A DNA stretch of 10,877 bases, taken from positions 1 to 10,877 of the forward strand of contig WLPB01000019.1 in assembly GCA_009698975.1 (NCBI GenBank). The letters run 5' to 3'. Positions 1-8,094 of this stretch are shown here, in pieces. The translations under genes and the position numbers were made by a program. Positions within the stretch are counted from its first letter, which is position 1. Each line of letters starts with the position of its first letter. Source of the DNA: Actinomycetota bacterium. GTDB lineage: Bacteria > Actinomycetota > Actinomycetes > Nanopelagicales > Nanopelagicaceae. The notes beneath the pieces are model-generated. The model saw nothing but the letters and a program-made list of their open reading frames with translations. It was not told where the DNA came from and ran no database searches.

Positions 1-446
1 GCCGCAATTTTCTCACTCTGCTTTTGCATAATGAAGTGGAAGATTAGAAAGACAAGACCGGCGGTTGCGACAGTTTCACTGAGCAGAATATTCCAGCCCT
101 CGCGTAGATTGGTTGACTCTTGATATGCATCGCGAGTGAAAATCAGATTGGCAAGCATTGTTCCTGAAATAGCACCAATCACCTGAGCCACAGTAAATTT
201 CATTGTCTCCACCAAGGGCAACTCTTTCCGGAAGAAGAAAATCCAGGACACTACCGGGTTAAAGTGAGCGCCACTCACAGGGCCAAAGAGGCTAATAAGT
301 AACCAGAGAATTGCTCCTGTGGCACCTGCGTTAATCAGTAATTGCAGGCCGACATTCGAAGTCAGATCGGTTGCCATGATCCCCGAGCCAACAACAGCTA
401 AGGCGAGCGAGCCGGTGCCGACAGTCTCTGCTAGTGCGTTTCTCAC
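1..446 (-). CDS. MIP/aquaporin-family channel, N-terminal part (runs off left edge)
   Basis: This is a membrane channel of the major intrinsic protein family, which passes water or small neutral solutes. 148 complete residues are visible and the reading frame is open to the window edge. The start of the protein, MRNALAETVGTGSLAL, is the usual opening of MIP helix 1. Helix 2 lies at about 35-53. The loop B half-helix carries SGAHFNPV at 58-65, so the first NPA box reads N63-P64-V65. Helix 3 is at about 84-104, and ETVATAGLVFLIF at 124-136 is helix 4, echoing helix 1 as expected from the internal duplication of the family. The second NPA box lies outside the window. The only sensible start is GTG at 446, because in-frame stops lie shortly upstream and no ATG is available. 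Substrate cannot be decided from this half. Family is clear; function is inferred. Confidence 0.85.
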   Translation of the reverse strand, partial: MRNALAETVGTGSLALAVVGSGIMATDLTSNVGLQLLINAGATGAILWLLISLFGPVSGAHFNPVVSWIFFFRKELPLVETMKFTVAQVIGAISGTMLANLIFTRDAYQESTNLREGWNILLSETVATAGLVFLIFHFIMQKQSEKIA

Positions 447-452
447 CCATAG

Positions 453-458
453 ATAGTA
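453..458 (-). promoter_or_regulatory. Candidate -10 box for a leaderless MIP channel transcript
   Basis: On the minus strand TACTAT lies six bases before the GTG start at 446, which would put the transcription start at or next to the start codon. No Shine-Dalgarno sequence precedes that GTG. Leaderless mRNAs are common in actinobacteria, so the arrangement is plausible. No good -35 hexamer is visible, so this remains a weak prediction. Confidence 0.3.
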
Positions 459-532
459 CTTCGCGAAGGTGAACGGCAGGTAGATAGCTGAATTCGAGAG
501 AGAAGTGGTGAATGTGCGCGTAAGGTGCTCCT

Positions 533-1186
533 ATGGTCAAGATCCCCCTGATAGTGGCGCCGCCAAAACTGCGTGGGTGGTTTCACCTTGGCGCAACTCC
601 AGCTGTCTTCATCGCATCTCTTGTCCTTTTTGTTCTCAGCAAAGAGTCACTTAAGTTCGCTGTCGCCTTGTATTCGATTACCGCAATAATGTTATTTAGC
701 GTCTCAGCCGTTTATCACCGCGTCCCTTGGTCTGCCGCTAAGAAGAAGTTCTGGCGACGCTGGGATCACGCAAATATCAACCTGCTTATCGCCGGCTCTT
801 ACACGCCTTTTGCGGTCGCTCTTCTCGAACCGCGCGATCGCAATATCTTGCTTGCAATCATCTGGATTGGTGCACTCTTTGGTGTTGCTATCCGGATTTT
901 CTGGCTCTCTGCGCCGCGTTGGTTATACGTTGCCAACTATCTCGTTCTTGGCTGGGTCGCCGTTCTCTACACACCCAAGCTCTATGACCGCGGTGGCCTC
1001 TGGGTCCTTATTCCAATTCTTATTGGTGGCCTGCTCTATTCAATTGGCGCGATCTTCTACGCGCTCAAGCGCCCGGGTCGCGCCGCCAAATACTTCGGCT
1101 TCCATGAGCTCTTCCACATCTTTGTGCTCGCCGCCTGGATCTCGCAATACCTCGCCGTCTGTTTCGCTATTTACCGTTCTAGGTAA
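533..1186 (+). CDS. Haemolysin III / PAQR-family seven-helix membrane protein
   Basis: This 217-residue integral membrane protein belongs to the HlyIII/YqfA branch of the PAQR superfamily. The family's proposed metal site is complete: S58-x3-H62 in SAVYH, D78 with H79 in RRWDHANI, and H191-x3-H195 in FGFHELFH near the C-terminus. About seven hydrophobic segments are seen, and length is normal for the bacterial family. PAQR relatives in eukaryotes are receptors or ceramidase-like hydrolases. Bacterial members are poorly understood and linked to lipid or membrane homeostasis, so 'haemolysin' should not be read as proven activity. The ATG at 533 follows an AGGTG at 523-527 with suitable spacing. 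It is transcribed divergently from the MIP channel gene, with 86 bases between the two starts. Its stop codon lies inside a strong hairpin. Confidence 0.88.
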   Translation: MVKIPLIVAPPKLRGWFHLGATPAVFIASLVLFVLSKESLKFAVALYSITAIMLFSVSAVYHRVPWSAAKKKFWRRWDHANINLLIAGSYTPFAVALLEPRDRNILLAIIWIGALFGVAIRIFWLSAPRWLYVANYLVLGWVAVLYTPKLYDRGGLWVLIPILIGGLLYSIGAIFYALKRPGRAAKYFGFHELFHIFVLAAWISQYLAVCFAIYRSR

Positions 1187-1193
1187 ATAGCGA
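1164..1193 (+). terminator. Hairpin at the end of the haemolysin III gene (possible terminator)
   Basis: GCTATTTACC at 1166-1175 pairs perfectly with GGTAAATAGC at 1182-1191 around a six-base loop, GTTCTA. Two more pairs extend the stem outward at 1165/1192 and 1164/1193. The stop codon TAA at 1184-1186 sits in the 3' arm. There is no T-run after it, so it is not a classical intrinsic terminator. It could slow polymerase, protect the mRNA 3' end, or be a protein-binding inverted repeat. Confidence 0.4.
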
Positions 1194-1227
1194 GAAGCCA
1201 CCTAGGGCTATTTACCGTTCTAGGTAA
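1166..1227. repeat. Two 21-bp direct repeat copies, each with TTACC/GGTAA arms
   Basis: An identical 21-base sequence starting GCTATTTACC and ending AGGTAA occurs at 1166-1186 and again at 1207-1227, 41 bases apart. The first copy overlaps the last codons and the stop of the haemolysin III gene. The second is in the non-coding gap. The GGTAAATAGC that follows the first copy's loop can pair either with the first copy or with the second, so two alternative stems exist. The rest of the gap to the next gene, 1228-1327, shows no other clear structure apart from the start region of the coiled-coil gene. Confidence 0.8.
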
Positions 1228-1327
1228 TCACGCGCCAGCTAGCCCCTCACCCGGCAGGCGATTTACCCGTGCCCCTCTCATGCCCTAATCTTGCCTTCTC
1301 AATACGGGCAAACGATAGGGATTATCA

Positions 1328-2134
1328 ATGGCAGAGAAGAAGGACTTTCTTAACTGGGTCGGATTCCGCGAGGAGTCAGAACGCACCTCTGTGGGCAACC
1401 CGGTAGACCGTATTCGCGAGCTCGAATCAAATCTCGCTGACCTCCGCGCTCGTCGCGACATCACATCATTGAGCAAGGAAGAGTTTGAAATCCTCGCAAC
1501 TGAAACTGCGATGATGATGATCAAATCTGCACAGGCGCGCGAGGCAAAGGCTTTCTCTGCATCAGAACGTCTCGTCAACGAATCAACTCGTAACGCAAAG
1601 GATCTCCTAGAAGGCGCTGAATCCAAGGCTCGTTCAATTCTCTCAGGTGCCGAAGCGCGTGGACGTAAGTACATCTCTGCGGCAGAGGCTGAAGCACAAG
1701 ATGTAGTGAACGAAGCTTCCCGCGAAGCAGAATCACTGATTGATACAAAGCGTCGCGAAGCGGCAGCTCTAGCATCTGCAGCCCGTCGTGAAGGCGAGCG
1801 AATCGTTGCTGATGCTGCAAATGAAGTTATCGAATATCGTCGCTGGCTCGCTGAGGTTATCTCTGAGTCAGAGCGTCTCTATCGCGTCCAATCTCAAGCT
1901 CTCGTTGCTGCAGAGCAGGCAATTGCACAATCACGTCAACGTCTTGATGGCGCATTTGCGCGTCTGGCAAATATGCAGGCGGTAGTCAACGATTCACTCA
2001 ATGAAGATGGCACAGTGCGACGTAAAGAACCAATGAAGGTAGAAAGTCGTCGCACTGCACCTGCAATTGATGCACCATCTCGTCGCGCACCAAGTAAGAG
2101 CGCTGCAAAGAAGACACCTTCAAAGCGTAAATAA
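1328..2134 (+). CDS. Alanine-rich coiled-coil protein, DivIVA/Wag31-like in style
   Basis: The 268-residue product is soluble and almost entirely helical. A short N-terminal segment, MAEKKDFLNWVGFREE, has aromatic residues that might contact membrane. A small coiled coil at about 27-44 follows, then a long, highly charged Ala/Glu/Arg helix from about 50 to 218, with heptad-like spacing and repeated A-E-A-x-x motifs. The C-terminus (about 231-268) is disordered and basic, ending KSAAKKTPSKRK. This build resembles actinobacterial DivIVA, Scy or FilP-type scaffolds and ATP-synthase-b-like stalks, but no signature is decisive, so the family is a guess. The ATG at 1328 is preceded by AGGGA at 1317-1321. 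The acyltransferase gene begins five bases after its stop, so the two are probably co-transcribed and may act together at the envelope. Confidence 0.8.
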   Translation: MAEKKDFLNWVGFREESERTSVGNPVDRIRELESNLADLRARRDITSLSKEEFEILATETAMMMIKSAQAREAKAFSASERLVNESTRNAKDLLEGAESKARSILSGAEARGRKYISAAEAEAQDVVNEASREAESLIDTKRREAAALASAARREGERIVADAANEVIEYRRWLAEVISESERLYRVQSQALVAAEQAIAQSRQRLDGAFARLANMQAVVNDSLNEDGTVRRKEPMKVESRRTAPAIDAPSRRAPSKSAAKKTPSKRK

Positions 2135-2139
2135 TTTTC

Positions 2140-3882
2140 ATGGCTACCAAACGCGGTATCCAATACATCCCTGCAATTGATGGCTTACGAGCCATCGCTG
2201 TAATGGCGGTACTGCTCTACCACTTAGGTTTTGATTGGATTCCAGGTGGATTTCTTGGCGTTGATTTATTCTTTGTAATCTCCGGTTATGTAATCACTCG
2301 ATTACTTCTCGACTCAATCGAAATTAGCGGCGGCCTTGATCTCGCTGCCTTTTATCTAGCTCGAATTCGTCGCCTGCTCCCTCCTCTTGTTTTTATGGTC
2401 GTAACAACCATTCTTGCCGTTGGAATCTGGGCTCCCGATACCGTCAAGCGCTTACTTCTGGATACTCCCTTTGCTCTTACCGGCACTATGAACTGGTGGC
2501 TCGTCGGTCGCCATCTTGATTACTTTGAAGCTATCGGCCGGCCTTCACTTTTGCAGCACACCTGGTCACTCGCCGTAGAGGCTCAGTTCTACTTTATTTG
2601 GCCACTTATTCTTCTACTTGTACTCAAATGGTTTGGAAAGAAGCGTGTAGCAATTGCTTCACTCGGTATCGCAGCTGCATCAGGGTTGGCGCTCCTATTT
2701 GTCTCCTTCTCTCTCGATGCTGCAAATGCCGCAAGTGTCAGCCATGTCTATTTTGGAACTGACACCCACAGCATTGGGCTCTTTTTAGGAGCTGCTCTTG
2801 CCGTGAGTTGGGTACCACAAAATTTCAAAGAAGTTGTTAGTCGCAAAGCTCAAAACTTTATTGACTCGATTGGCGTAATTGGTTTTCTTGGAATTCTTGG
2901 AGCGTTCTTACTCATTGATGAAAGCCAGCCAACGCTTTATAAGATTGCATTCCCACTTGCCGGATTGTGCGGCGCAGCAATCATCACATCAGTTGTGCAC
3001 CCAGCATCACGCTTCGCACCGATTCTGCAGAGCAAAGTATTGCTCTGGATTGGCGAGCGGTCCTACGCAATCTACTTATGGCACTGGGTAATCTTTCAAG
3101 TAACGCGGCCTTCGATTGATCTCGAGGGAAGAAGTTGGGCGCTCTACGCACTGCGAATTCTTATTGTCTTTGCCCTTGCTGATATTTCGTTGCGACTCGT
3201 TGAACTACCAATCCGTCGAGGTGTCGTAAAGTATTGGTTTAAGGGTTTGAAGTACCGCACCGCCGAGAAGCGAAAGAGTCAGCAGCGAAAATTTCTGGCA
3301 CTGACACTTATCCTCATCATCGCTGCCACATCGATTAGCGCCCGTGCAATTTCAATCAGTAATCAGCGCGAAGTAGAGTTTAAGGCGAGCTTTGAAGAGC
3401 CTCCTGCCCCCGTCATCGAATCTGATACCGGTATTTGGTTAACGGGAGACTCTGTAATCCTTGGAATTCGCAGCGCTCTCAGCGAGCAATTCCCACTATC
3501 GCTTATCAATGCCAGGGTGGGCCGCCAAGCAGATGAACTTTTTGAAGAAATTCTCCAAGACTTGCCGGGGGCACCAAGTGGCCCAATCGTCCTTAATCTG
3601 GGTAATAACGGAGCGCTACAGGAAGATCAAGTTACTGCCATCTTCGATGCGCTATCGCAACGAGAGAAGATAATAATTGTTGATACAGCTGTTCCGCGGC
3701 CATGGCGAGATCGCAATAATGAAATCATCGCTGCAGTCGCTTCGCGATATGCCAACGTCAATCTTGTGAAGTGGAGCGTAATTTCGGAGGGCCACCCAGA
3801 ATTTTTCGCGCCTGATGGGGTCCACCTCGTCGGTGCGGGTGTGACGGTATATGTACAAGCGATTACCGAATTCCTTGGATAA
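2140..3882 (+). CDS. OafA-type membrane acyltransferase with C-terminal SGNH-like domain
   Basis: This 580-residue protein probably O-acetylates or O-acylates an extracytoplasmic polysaccharide or glycolipid. Residues 1-360 are the acyltransferase-3 membrane domain with about ten helices. It opens with YIPAIDGLRAIAVM (D14, R17) and YH27-28, the family's key histidine, followed by GGFLGVDLFFVISGY, RIRRLLPP at 75-82 and WSLAVEAQFYFIWP at 142-155. A further helix at about 384-402 leads to an outer domain, about 430-580. This shows SGNH hydrolase blocks: GDS with S438, LGNNG at 487-491, and D559-x2-H562 in DGVHLVGAG. AT3-SGNH fusions such as OafA pass an acetyl group from the membrane domain to the SGNH domain, which acetylates the sugar. 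The donor and acceptor here are unknown. The ATG at 2140 is five bases after the coiled-coil gene, and the gene ends just before the palindromic terminator. Confidence 0.92.
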   Translation: MATKRGIQYIPAIDGLRAIAVMAVLLYHLGFDWIPGGFLGVDLFFVISGYVITRLLLDSIEISGGLDLAAFYLARIRRLLPPLVFMVVTTILAVGIWAPDTVKRLLLDTPFALTGTMNWWLVGRHLDYFEAIGRPSLLQHTWSLAVEAQFYFIWPLILLLVLKWFGKKRVAIASLGIAAASGLALLFVSFSLDAANAASVSHVYFGTDTHSIGLFLGAALAVSWVPQNFKEVVSRKAQNFIDSIGVIGFLGILGAFLLIDESQPTLYKIAFPLAGLCGAAIITSVVHPASRFAPILQSKVLLWIGERSYAIYLWHWVIFQVTRPSIDLEGRSWALYALRILIVFALADISLRLVELPIRRGVVKYWFKGLKYRTAEKRKSQQRKFLALTLILIIAATSISARAISISNQREVEFKASFEEPPAPVIESDTGIWLTGDSVILGIRSALSEQFPLSLINARVGRQADELFEEILQDLPGAPSGPIVLNLGNNGALQEDQVTAIFDALSQREKIIIVDTAVPRPWRDRNNEIIAAVASRYANVNLVKWSVISEGHPEFFAPDGVHLVGAGVTVYVQAITEFLG

Positions 3883-3890
3883 TTTCTGGC

Positions 3891-3930
3891 AATAAAAAAC
3901 CCCGACCGAATTCGGTCGGGGTTTTTTATT
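3891..3930. terminator. Bidirectional rho-independent terminator, 40-bp perfect palindrome
   Basis: Bases 3891-3910 are the exact reverse complement of 3911-3930. The core is CCCCGACCG, AATT loop, CGGTCGGGG, flanked by AAAAAA on the left and TTTTTT on the right, so each strand gives a GC stem followed by a U-tract. It lies between two convergent genes, 8 bases after the acyltransferase stop and 7 bases from the stop of the lysine-rich protein gene, and can terminate both transcripts. Confidence 0.97.
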
Positions 3931-3937
3931 TATAGTT

Positions 3938-4795
3938 TTACTTGAACTCACCCTTGAAGCCAAATGCATCAGCTGTACCCATAGATCCATCTGAGTAGAT
4001 TGCTGAAACACGGAAGGATGTATAGGTATTTGAAGAAACTTTACTTACCTCTTGTGAGAGTGCAGTGGCAGGAAGAGCCGCGAGCTCGCTCCAAGTTCCA
4101 CCGTTGTATGAAATCTCGACCTTATATCCAGTGACATCACCAGCTGGTGCTGCCCATGAAAGAACCATCACAGTATCTGAACCGTTCTTCCAATTTCCGA
4201 TGAACTTTGTTGGCGCATCTCCGGTTGCCATGGCAGCTTCCGTTGATTCTGGAGTTGGTTCTGTGCTCTCGGTTGGAGCTGCTGACATTGTTGGTGCAGG
4301 TGTTGCCGGTGAATCATCAGAGTCTTTTGATTGACCTGCAACAACTATCGCTGCGAGAACTACTACACCGAGCAATACTGCAATAAGTACGCCCTTTGAT
4401 GAACCCTGACGTGGTGCTGCAGATGGCTTAGTCGCTGGCTGTGTTTTAACTGGAGTTGGCGCAACCGGCGTTGTTGAAACATTGACGCTTGGTCGTGATG
4501 ATCCAGTTGGAACTGGCGGAATAACAACTGATGCAGCTGTGCTTCTCTTTGCAGGCGCCTTCTTGGCAACCTTCTTCGCAGTTGTCTTCTTCTTTGCTAC
4601 AGCTTTCTTAGCAACTTTCTTAGGTGCTGCCTTCTTGGCGACCTTCTTTGCAACCTTTTTTGCAGGTGCCTTCTTCTTAGCTACAGCCTTCTTGGCAACG
4701 CGCTTTGCGGGTGCCTTCTTCTTTGCTACAGCTTTCTTGGCGACCTTCTTTGCAGGTGCCTTCTTCTTTGCAGGTGCCTTCTTCTTTACTGCCAC
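3938..4795 (-). CDS. Histone H1-like lysine-rich tail, membrane anchor, FN3-like outer domain
   Basis: The 285-residue protein has three parts. Residues 1-85 are built from K/A/P/V motifs such as APAKKVAKKAVAKK, like eukaryotic H1 tails, bacterial Hc1 proteins and the tail of mycobacterial HupB. A Pro/Thr/Ser linker runs to about 130. One membrane helix follows at about 135-154 (GVLIAVLLGVVVLAAIVVAG). After an acidic Ser/Thr/Pro/Glu linker comes a domain at about 192-280 (VLSWAAPAGDVTGYKVEIS, then ELAALPA and YTSFRVSAI) with the pattern of fibronectin type III. The positive-inside rule puts the basic tail in the cytoplasm, where it could bind DNA or RNA, and FN3 outside. I chose GTG at 4795 over the upstream ATG at 4828 because AAGGAG sits six bases before it; the longer form would place that signal inside the gene. 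Function is not known to me. Confidence 0.85.
   Translation of the reverse strand: MAVKKKAPAKKKAPAKKVAKKAVAKKKAPAKRVAKKAVAKKKAPAKKVAKKVAKKAAPKKVAKKAVAKKKTTAKKVAKKAPAKRSTAASVVIPPVPTGSSRPSVNVSTTPVAPTPVKTQPATKPSAAPRQGSSKGVLIAVLLGVVVLAAIVVAGQSKDSDDSPATPAPTMSAAPTESTEPTPESTEAAMATGDAPTKFIGNWKNGSDTVMVLSWAAPAGDVTGYKVEISYNGGTWSELAALPATALSQEVSKVSSNTYTSFRVSAIYSDGSMGTADAFGFKGEFK
4552..4790 (-). repeat. Degenerate tandem repeats encoding the KAPAKK/VAKKA tail
   Basis: The coding DNA for the basic tail is made of related short units. Two exact 18-base tandem copies are at 4752-4769 and 4770-4787 (plus-strand reading GCAGGTGCC then TTCTTCTTT), and longer imperfect copies containing CTACAGC-TTCTT-GGC occur near 4598, 4681 and 4728. 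Such repeats change length easily by slippage or recombination, so tail length may vary between strains and assemblies may collapse it. Confidence 0.8.
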
Positions 4796-4800
4796 AATTA

Positions 4801-4807
4801 TCTCCTT
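4801..4807 (-). promoter_or_regulatory. Shine-Dalgarno site fixing the GTG start of the lysine-rich protein
   Basis: The minus strand reads AAGGAGA, then TAATT, then GTG at 4795. It is one of the strongest ribosome binding sites in the window and sets the start at GTG, 11 codons inside the longest possible frame. Upstream, to the end of rdgB at 4927, I see no convincing promoter hexamers or terminator. Confidence 0.8.
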
Positions 4808-4926
4808 GCGATAGCGGTAATCGATCAACAGCCCTCGGCCACTCGACCGCGAATGATGGTAGAAGTTTACCGTAGGTTCTAGCTCGCGCCTTTAATAAGA
4901 GCGCCGAAAACACCGCTATGAAGGGG

Positions 4927-5535
4927 CTACTTCAGAGCTTGAATAACAAACGGGGCGATAGCGCGCAGAGCTTTACCACGATGGCTTACTGCATCTTTCT
5001 CCTCAGCGCTCATCTGCGCACTCGAGATGTTCATCCCTTGCGGGGCAAAAATTGGGTCGTAGCCAAAGCCATGGGTTCCAACTGGCTGACGAAGTATCGA
5101 TCCGTAGAAACGACCTTCTTCGCAATGCGATTGCCCACCCGGAAGATAGAGCGCAGCTACGCAGATAAAGAAAGCGCCTCGATTGGAATCTTCAACACCT
5201 TCGAGCTGAGTTAATACCTTTGCGAGGTTCGCTGCATCATCTCCATGAACTCCGGCCCATCGTGCCGAAAAGATTCCCGGATCGCCGTTAAGTGCATCAA
5301 CGCAGAGCCCACTGTCATCTGCAATTGCCGGCAAACCGGTGGCCTCAGACATCTCGCGAGCTTTGAGAAGTGCGTTCTCCTGAAAAGTCGAACCCGTCTC
5401 ATCTACATCATGCAGATGTGGAAATTGATCCAGCCCGACAAGCTCAATTGCACCTGGCGCTGCATCATCTAATATCCGTCGAAATTCAATAATCTTCCCC
5501 TGGTTACGAGTTGCCAGGAGAAGCTGGGAAGCCAT
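4927..5535 (-). CDS. rdgB: RdgB/HAM1-type dITP/XTP pyrophosphatase
   Basis: This 202-residue cytoplasmic enzyme hydrolyses non-canonical purine nucleoside triphosphates (ITP, dITP, XTP) to monophosphate and pyrophosphate, keeping deaminated bases out of DNA and RNA. All family blocks are present: LLATRNQGKIIEF at 6-18 (substrate-binding N11 and K14), STFQENALLKA at 49-59, AIADDSGLCVDALNG at 70-84 with catalytic acid D74, PGIFSARWAG at 86-95, GFGYDPIF at 156-163 and AEEKDAVSHRGKAL at 177-190. Length is typical. Its ATG overlaps the stop of the rph gene by one base (TAATG on the minus strand), so translation is probably coupled. The same rph-rdgB order is found in mycobacteria. It appears to be the last gene of the minus-strand run; 131 bases separate it from the next start. 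Confidence 0.97.
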   Translation of the reverse strand: MASQLLLATRNQGKIIEFRRILDDAAPGAIELVGLDQFPHLHDVDETGSTFQENALLKAREMSEATGLPAIADDSGLCVDALNGDPGIFSARWAGVHGDDAANLAKVLTQLEGVEDSNRGAFFICVAALYLPGGQSHCEEGRFYGSILRQPVGTHGFGYDPIFAPQGMNISSAQMSAEEKDAVSHRGKALRAIAPFVIQALK

Positions 5536-6257
5536 TATGCAAGCGCCTTCTTCTGAAGCTCGGTCAATTCAGCGCAACCTGCAACGGCGAGATTGAGTAA
5601 AGAATCAAGTAATCCGCGATCAAAAGGTGCGCCTTCGGCTGTTCCCTGAACTTCGATAAATCGTCCATCTCCAGAACACACCACATTCATATCAGTCTCT
5701 GCTCGAACATCTTCTTCGTAGCAAAGATCGAGCATCGGTACACCGTCAATAATTCCAACGCTAATTGCAGCAACTGAATCCGCGAGTGGCTTTGCTCCCG
5801 CTTTGATGTGACCTTCTTTCTGGGCCCATGAGATCGCATCAGCGAGAGCAATATACGCGCCAGTAATTGCAGCGGTGCGTGTTCCACCATCTGCTTGGAG
5901 AACATCGCAGTCAATCACAATTGTGTTTTCGCCAAGTTCCTTCATATCAACAATTCCACGAAGAGAGCGGCCAACAAGGCGAGAAATCTCCTGTGTACGT
6001 CCACCAAGTTTGCCTTTAACGCTCTCGCGATCTGATCGAGTATGAGTTGCACGTGGAAGCATTGAATACTCTGATGTGACCCATCCCGTTCCACTATCTT
6101 TTAGCCAACGAGGTACGCCAGGTGTAAATGATGCAACACAGAGAACGCGAGTCTTTCCATATTCAATGAGGACAGATCCTTCTGCATGATCAAGCCATCC
6201 ACGAGTGATTTTGATTTCGCGAAGCTGTTCTACTGAGCGTCCATCATTGCGTGCCAT
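5535..6257 (-). CDS. rph: Ribonuclease PH
   Basis: This 240-residue phosphorolytic 3'-5' exoribonuclease trims tRNA 3' ends and forms a hexameric ring in the cytoplasm. Signature segments are [20 protein letters not shown] at the start, [17 protein letters not shown] at 58-74, [20 protein letters not shown] at 81-100 with R87, [20 protein letters not shown] at 114-133 with the phosphate-binding GGTR loop (R127), and the acidic residues D183 and D189 in [13 protein letters not shown]. Nothing needed for catalysis is missing and the length is standard. The start ATG at 6257 follows a 40-base gap after murI. In M. tuberculosis, as I recall, an additional metallo-beta-lactamase-fold gene (Rv1339) lies between murI and rph; there is no room for it here. 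Confidence 0.97.
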   Translation of the reverse strand: MARNDGRSVEQLREIKITRGWLDHAEGSVLIEYGKTRVLCVASFTPGVPRWLKDSGTGWVTSEYSMLPRATHTRSDRESVKGKLGGRTQEISRLVGRSLRGIVDMKELGENTIVIDCDVLQADGGTRTAAITGAYIALADAISWAQKEGHIKAGAKPLADSVAAISVGIIDGVPMLDLCYEEDVRAETDMNVVCSGDGRFIEVQGTAEGAPFDRGLLDSLLNLAVAGCAELTELQKKALA

Positions 6258-6297
6258 TGTCGTACCTATTTCTCTTTGAGTGGAGTTGCGTTGTTAA

Positions 6298-7095
6298 TTA
6301 AAGAATTTGTTGTTGAACAGTGCCAACTTCAGGCCCTAGGAAGCGTCGAGCAAGTCCTTCGAATGCAGCAGCATCGCCTGTAGCTAAGAATCTATGAATC
6401 GGTGCTGGAGCGCCAGATGCACGCAGGAGTGAACCTTCGACTAGGACGCGATAGAGATCTTTTGCGGTCTCTTCAGCACTTGAAACGAGTGAAACTTGGT
6501 TGCCCATCACATATGAAATGACACCAGTGAGCAGTGGGTAGTGAGTACATCCCAAGACCAAGGTATCCACATCTGCCTTAATCATCGGTGCTAAATATTC
6601 TCGCGCAATCTGAGTAATTTCTGCCCCTGATGTCTCACCGCGTTCTACAAATTCAACAAAGAGCGGGCAAGCTGCGGATGTAATCTCTAATTGAGGTGCT
6701 GCTGCAAATGCATCGATATATGCCTGCGAATCGATGGTCGCGCGAGTTCCTATAACGCCAATCTTTCCACTGCGAGTAGCGGCAACGGCGCGACGTACCG
6801 CCGGTTGAATAACTTCAATCACCGGAATTGTGTAACGCTCGCGTGCATCACGGAGCATTGCAGCGCTTGCTGTATTGCATGCGATGACGAGGGCCTTAAC
6901 ACCTTGATCGACCAAGAAGTCGAGGGTCTCTAATGAGAAGTCTCGTACCTCGGCAAGCGGCCTCGGACCATAAGGTCCACGCGCGGTATCTCCGATATAG
7001 AGCACCGACTCATGTGGCAGCTGATCAAGGATTGCTCGAGCAACAGTTAATCCACCGACTCCAGAATCAAAGATTCCGATTGATGCGCTGCTCAT
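6298..7095 (-). CDS. murI: Glutamate racemase
   Basis: This 265-residue cytoplasmic, cofactor-independent enzyme converts L-glutamate to D-glutamate for the peptidoglycan stem peptide. The N-terminus [16 protein letters not shown] (5-20) and [14 protein letters not shown] (33-46) are the substrate-binding loops. The two catalytic cysteines are C73 in ACNTASA and C183 in GCTHYPLL, and VIEVIQPAV at 92-100 and IGVIGTRAT at 112-120 are further family blocks. The C-terminal segment FLATGD is also typical. The start at 7095 (ATGAGCAGC) is natural. It lies 36 bases after cysM in the direction of transcription; the rhomboid-type gene found there in M. tuberculosis (recalled as Rv1337) is absent. Confidence 0.97.
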   Translation of the reverse strand: MSSASIGIFDSGVGGLTVARAILDQLPHESVLYIGDTARGPYGPRPLAEVRDFSLETLDFLVDQGVKALVIACNTASAAMLRDARERYTIPVIEVIQPAVRRAVAATRSGKIGVIGTRATIDSQAYIDAFAAAPQLEITSAACPLFVEFVERGETSGAEITQIAREYLAPMIKADVDTLVLGCTHYPLLTGVISYVMGNQVSLVSSAEETAKDLYRVLVEGSLLRASGAPAPIHRFLATGDAAAFEGLARRFLGPEVGTVQQQIL

Positions 7096-7131
7096 GTGCT
7101 AATCGTACGAGGTCACGCTAGAAAAGAGGAA

Positions 7132-8094
<963 letters not shown>

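Noticed and set aside
331..540. Minus-strand 69-residue frame overlapping the MIP channel start
   Set aside because: Its product has no recognisable features and lies over the conserved helix 1 and 2 of the channel in another frame.
810..1190. Plus-strand 126-residue frame inside the haemolysin III gene
   Set aside because: It is Ser-rich and lacks motifs, while the overlapping frame carries all PAQR metal-site residues.
1291..1319. Possible promoter TTGCCT / 17 bases / GATAGG before the coiled-coil gene
   Set aside because: The -35 is fair but the -10 matches poorly and overlaps the likely ribosome binding site, so it was not listed as a feature.
1936..2195. Minus-strand frames opposite the end of the coiled-coil gene
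   Set aside because: They are shadows of the coding strand with no domain features and no ribosome binding site.
4482..4814. Plus-strand open frame rich in Phe/Ala/Leu resembling a membrane protein
   Set aside because: It is the antisense of the Lys/Ala repeat region; AAG and GCA codons read backwards give Phe, Leu and Ala runs. The minus-strand gene has the ribosome binding site and domain pattern.
4829..4850. tRNA-like GAGTGGCCGAGGGC on the minus strand upstream of the lysine-rich protein gene
   Set aside because: It recalls the D-arm of Ser/Leu tRNAs, but no anticodon arm, T-arm or acceptor stem pairs around it.
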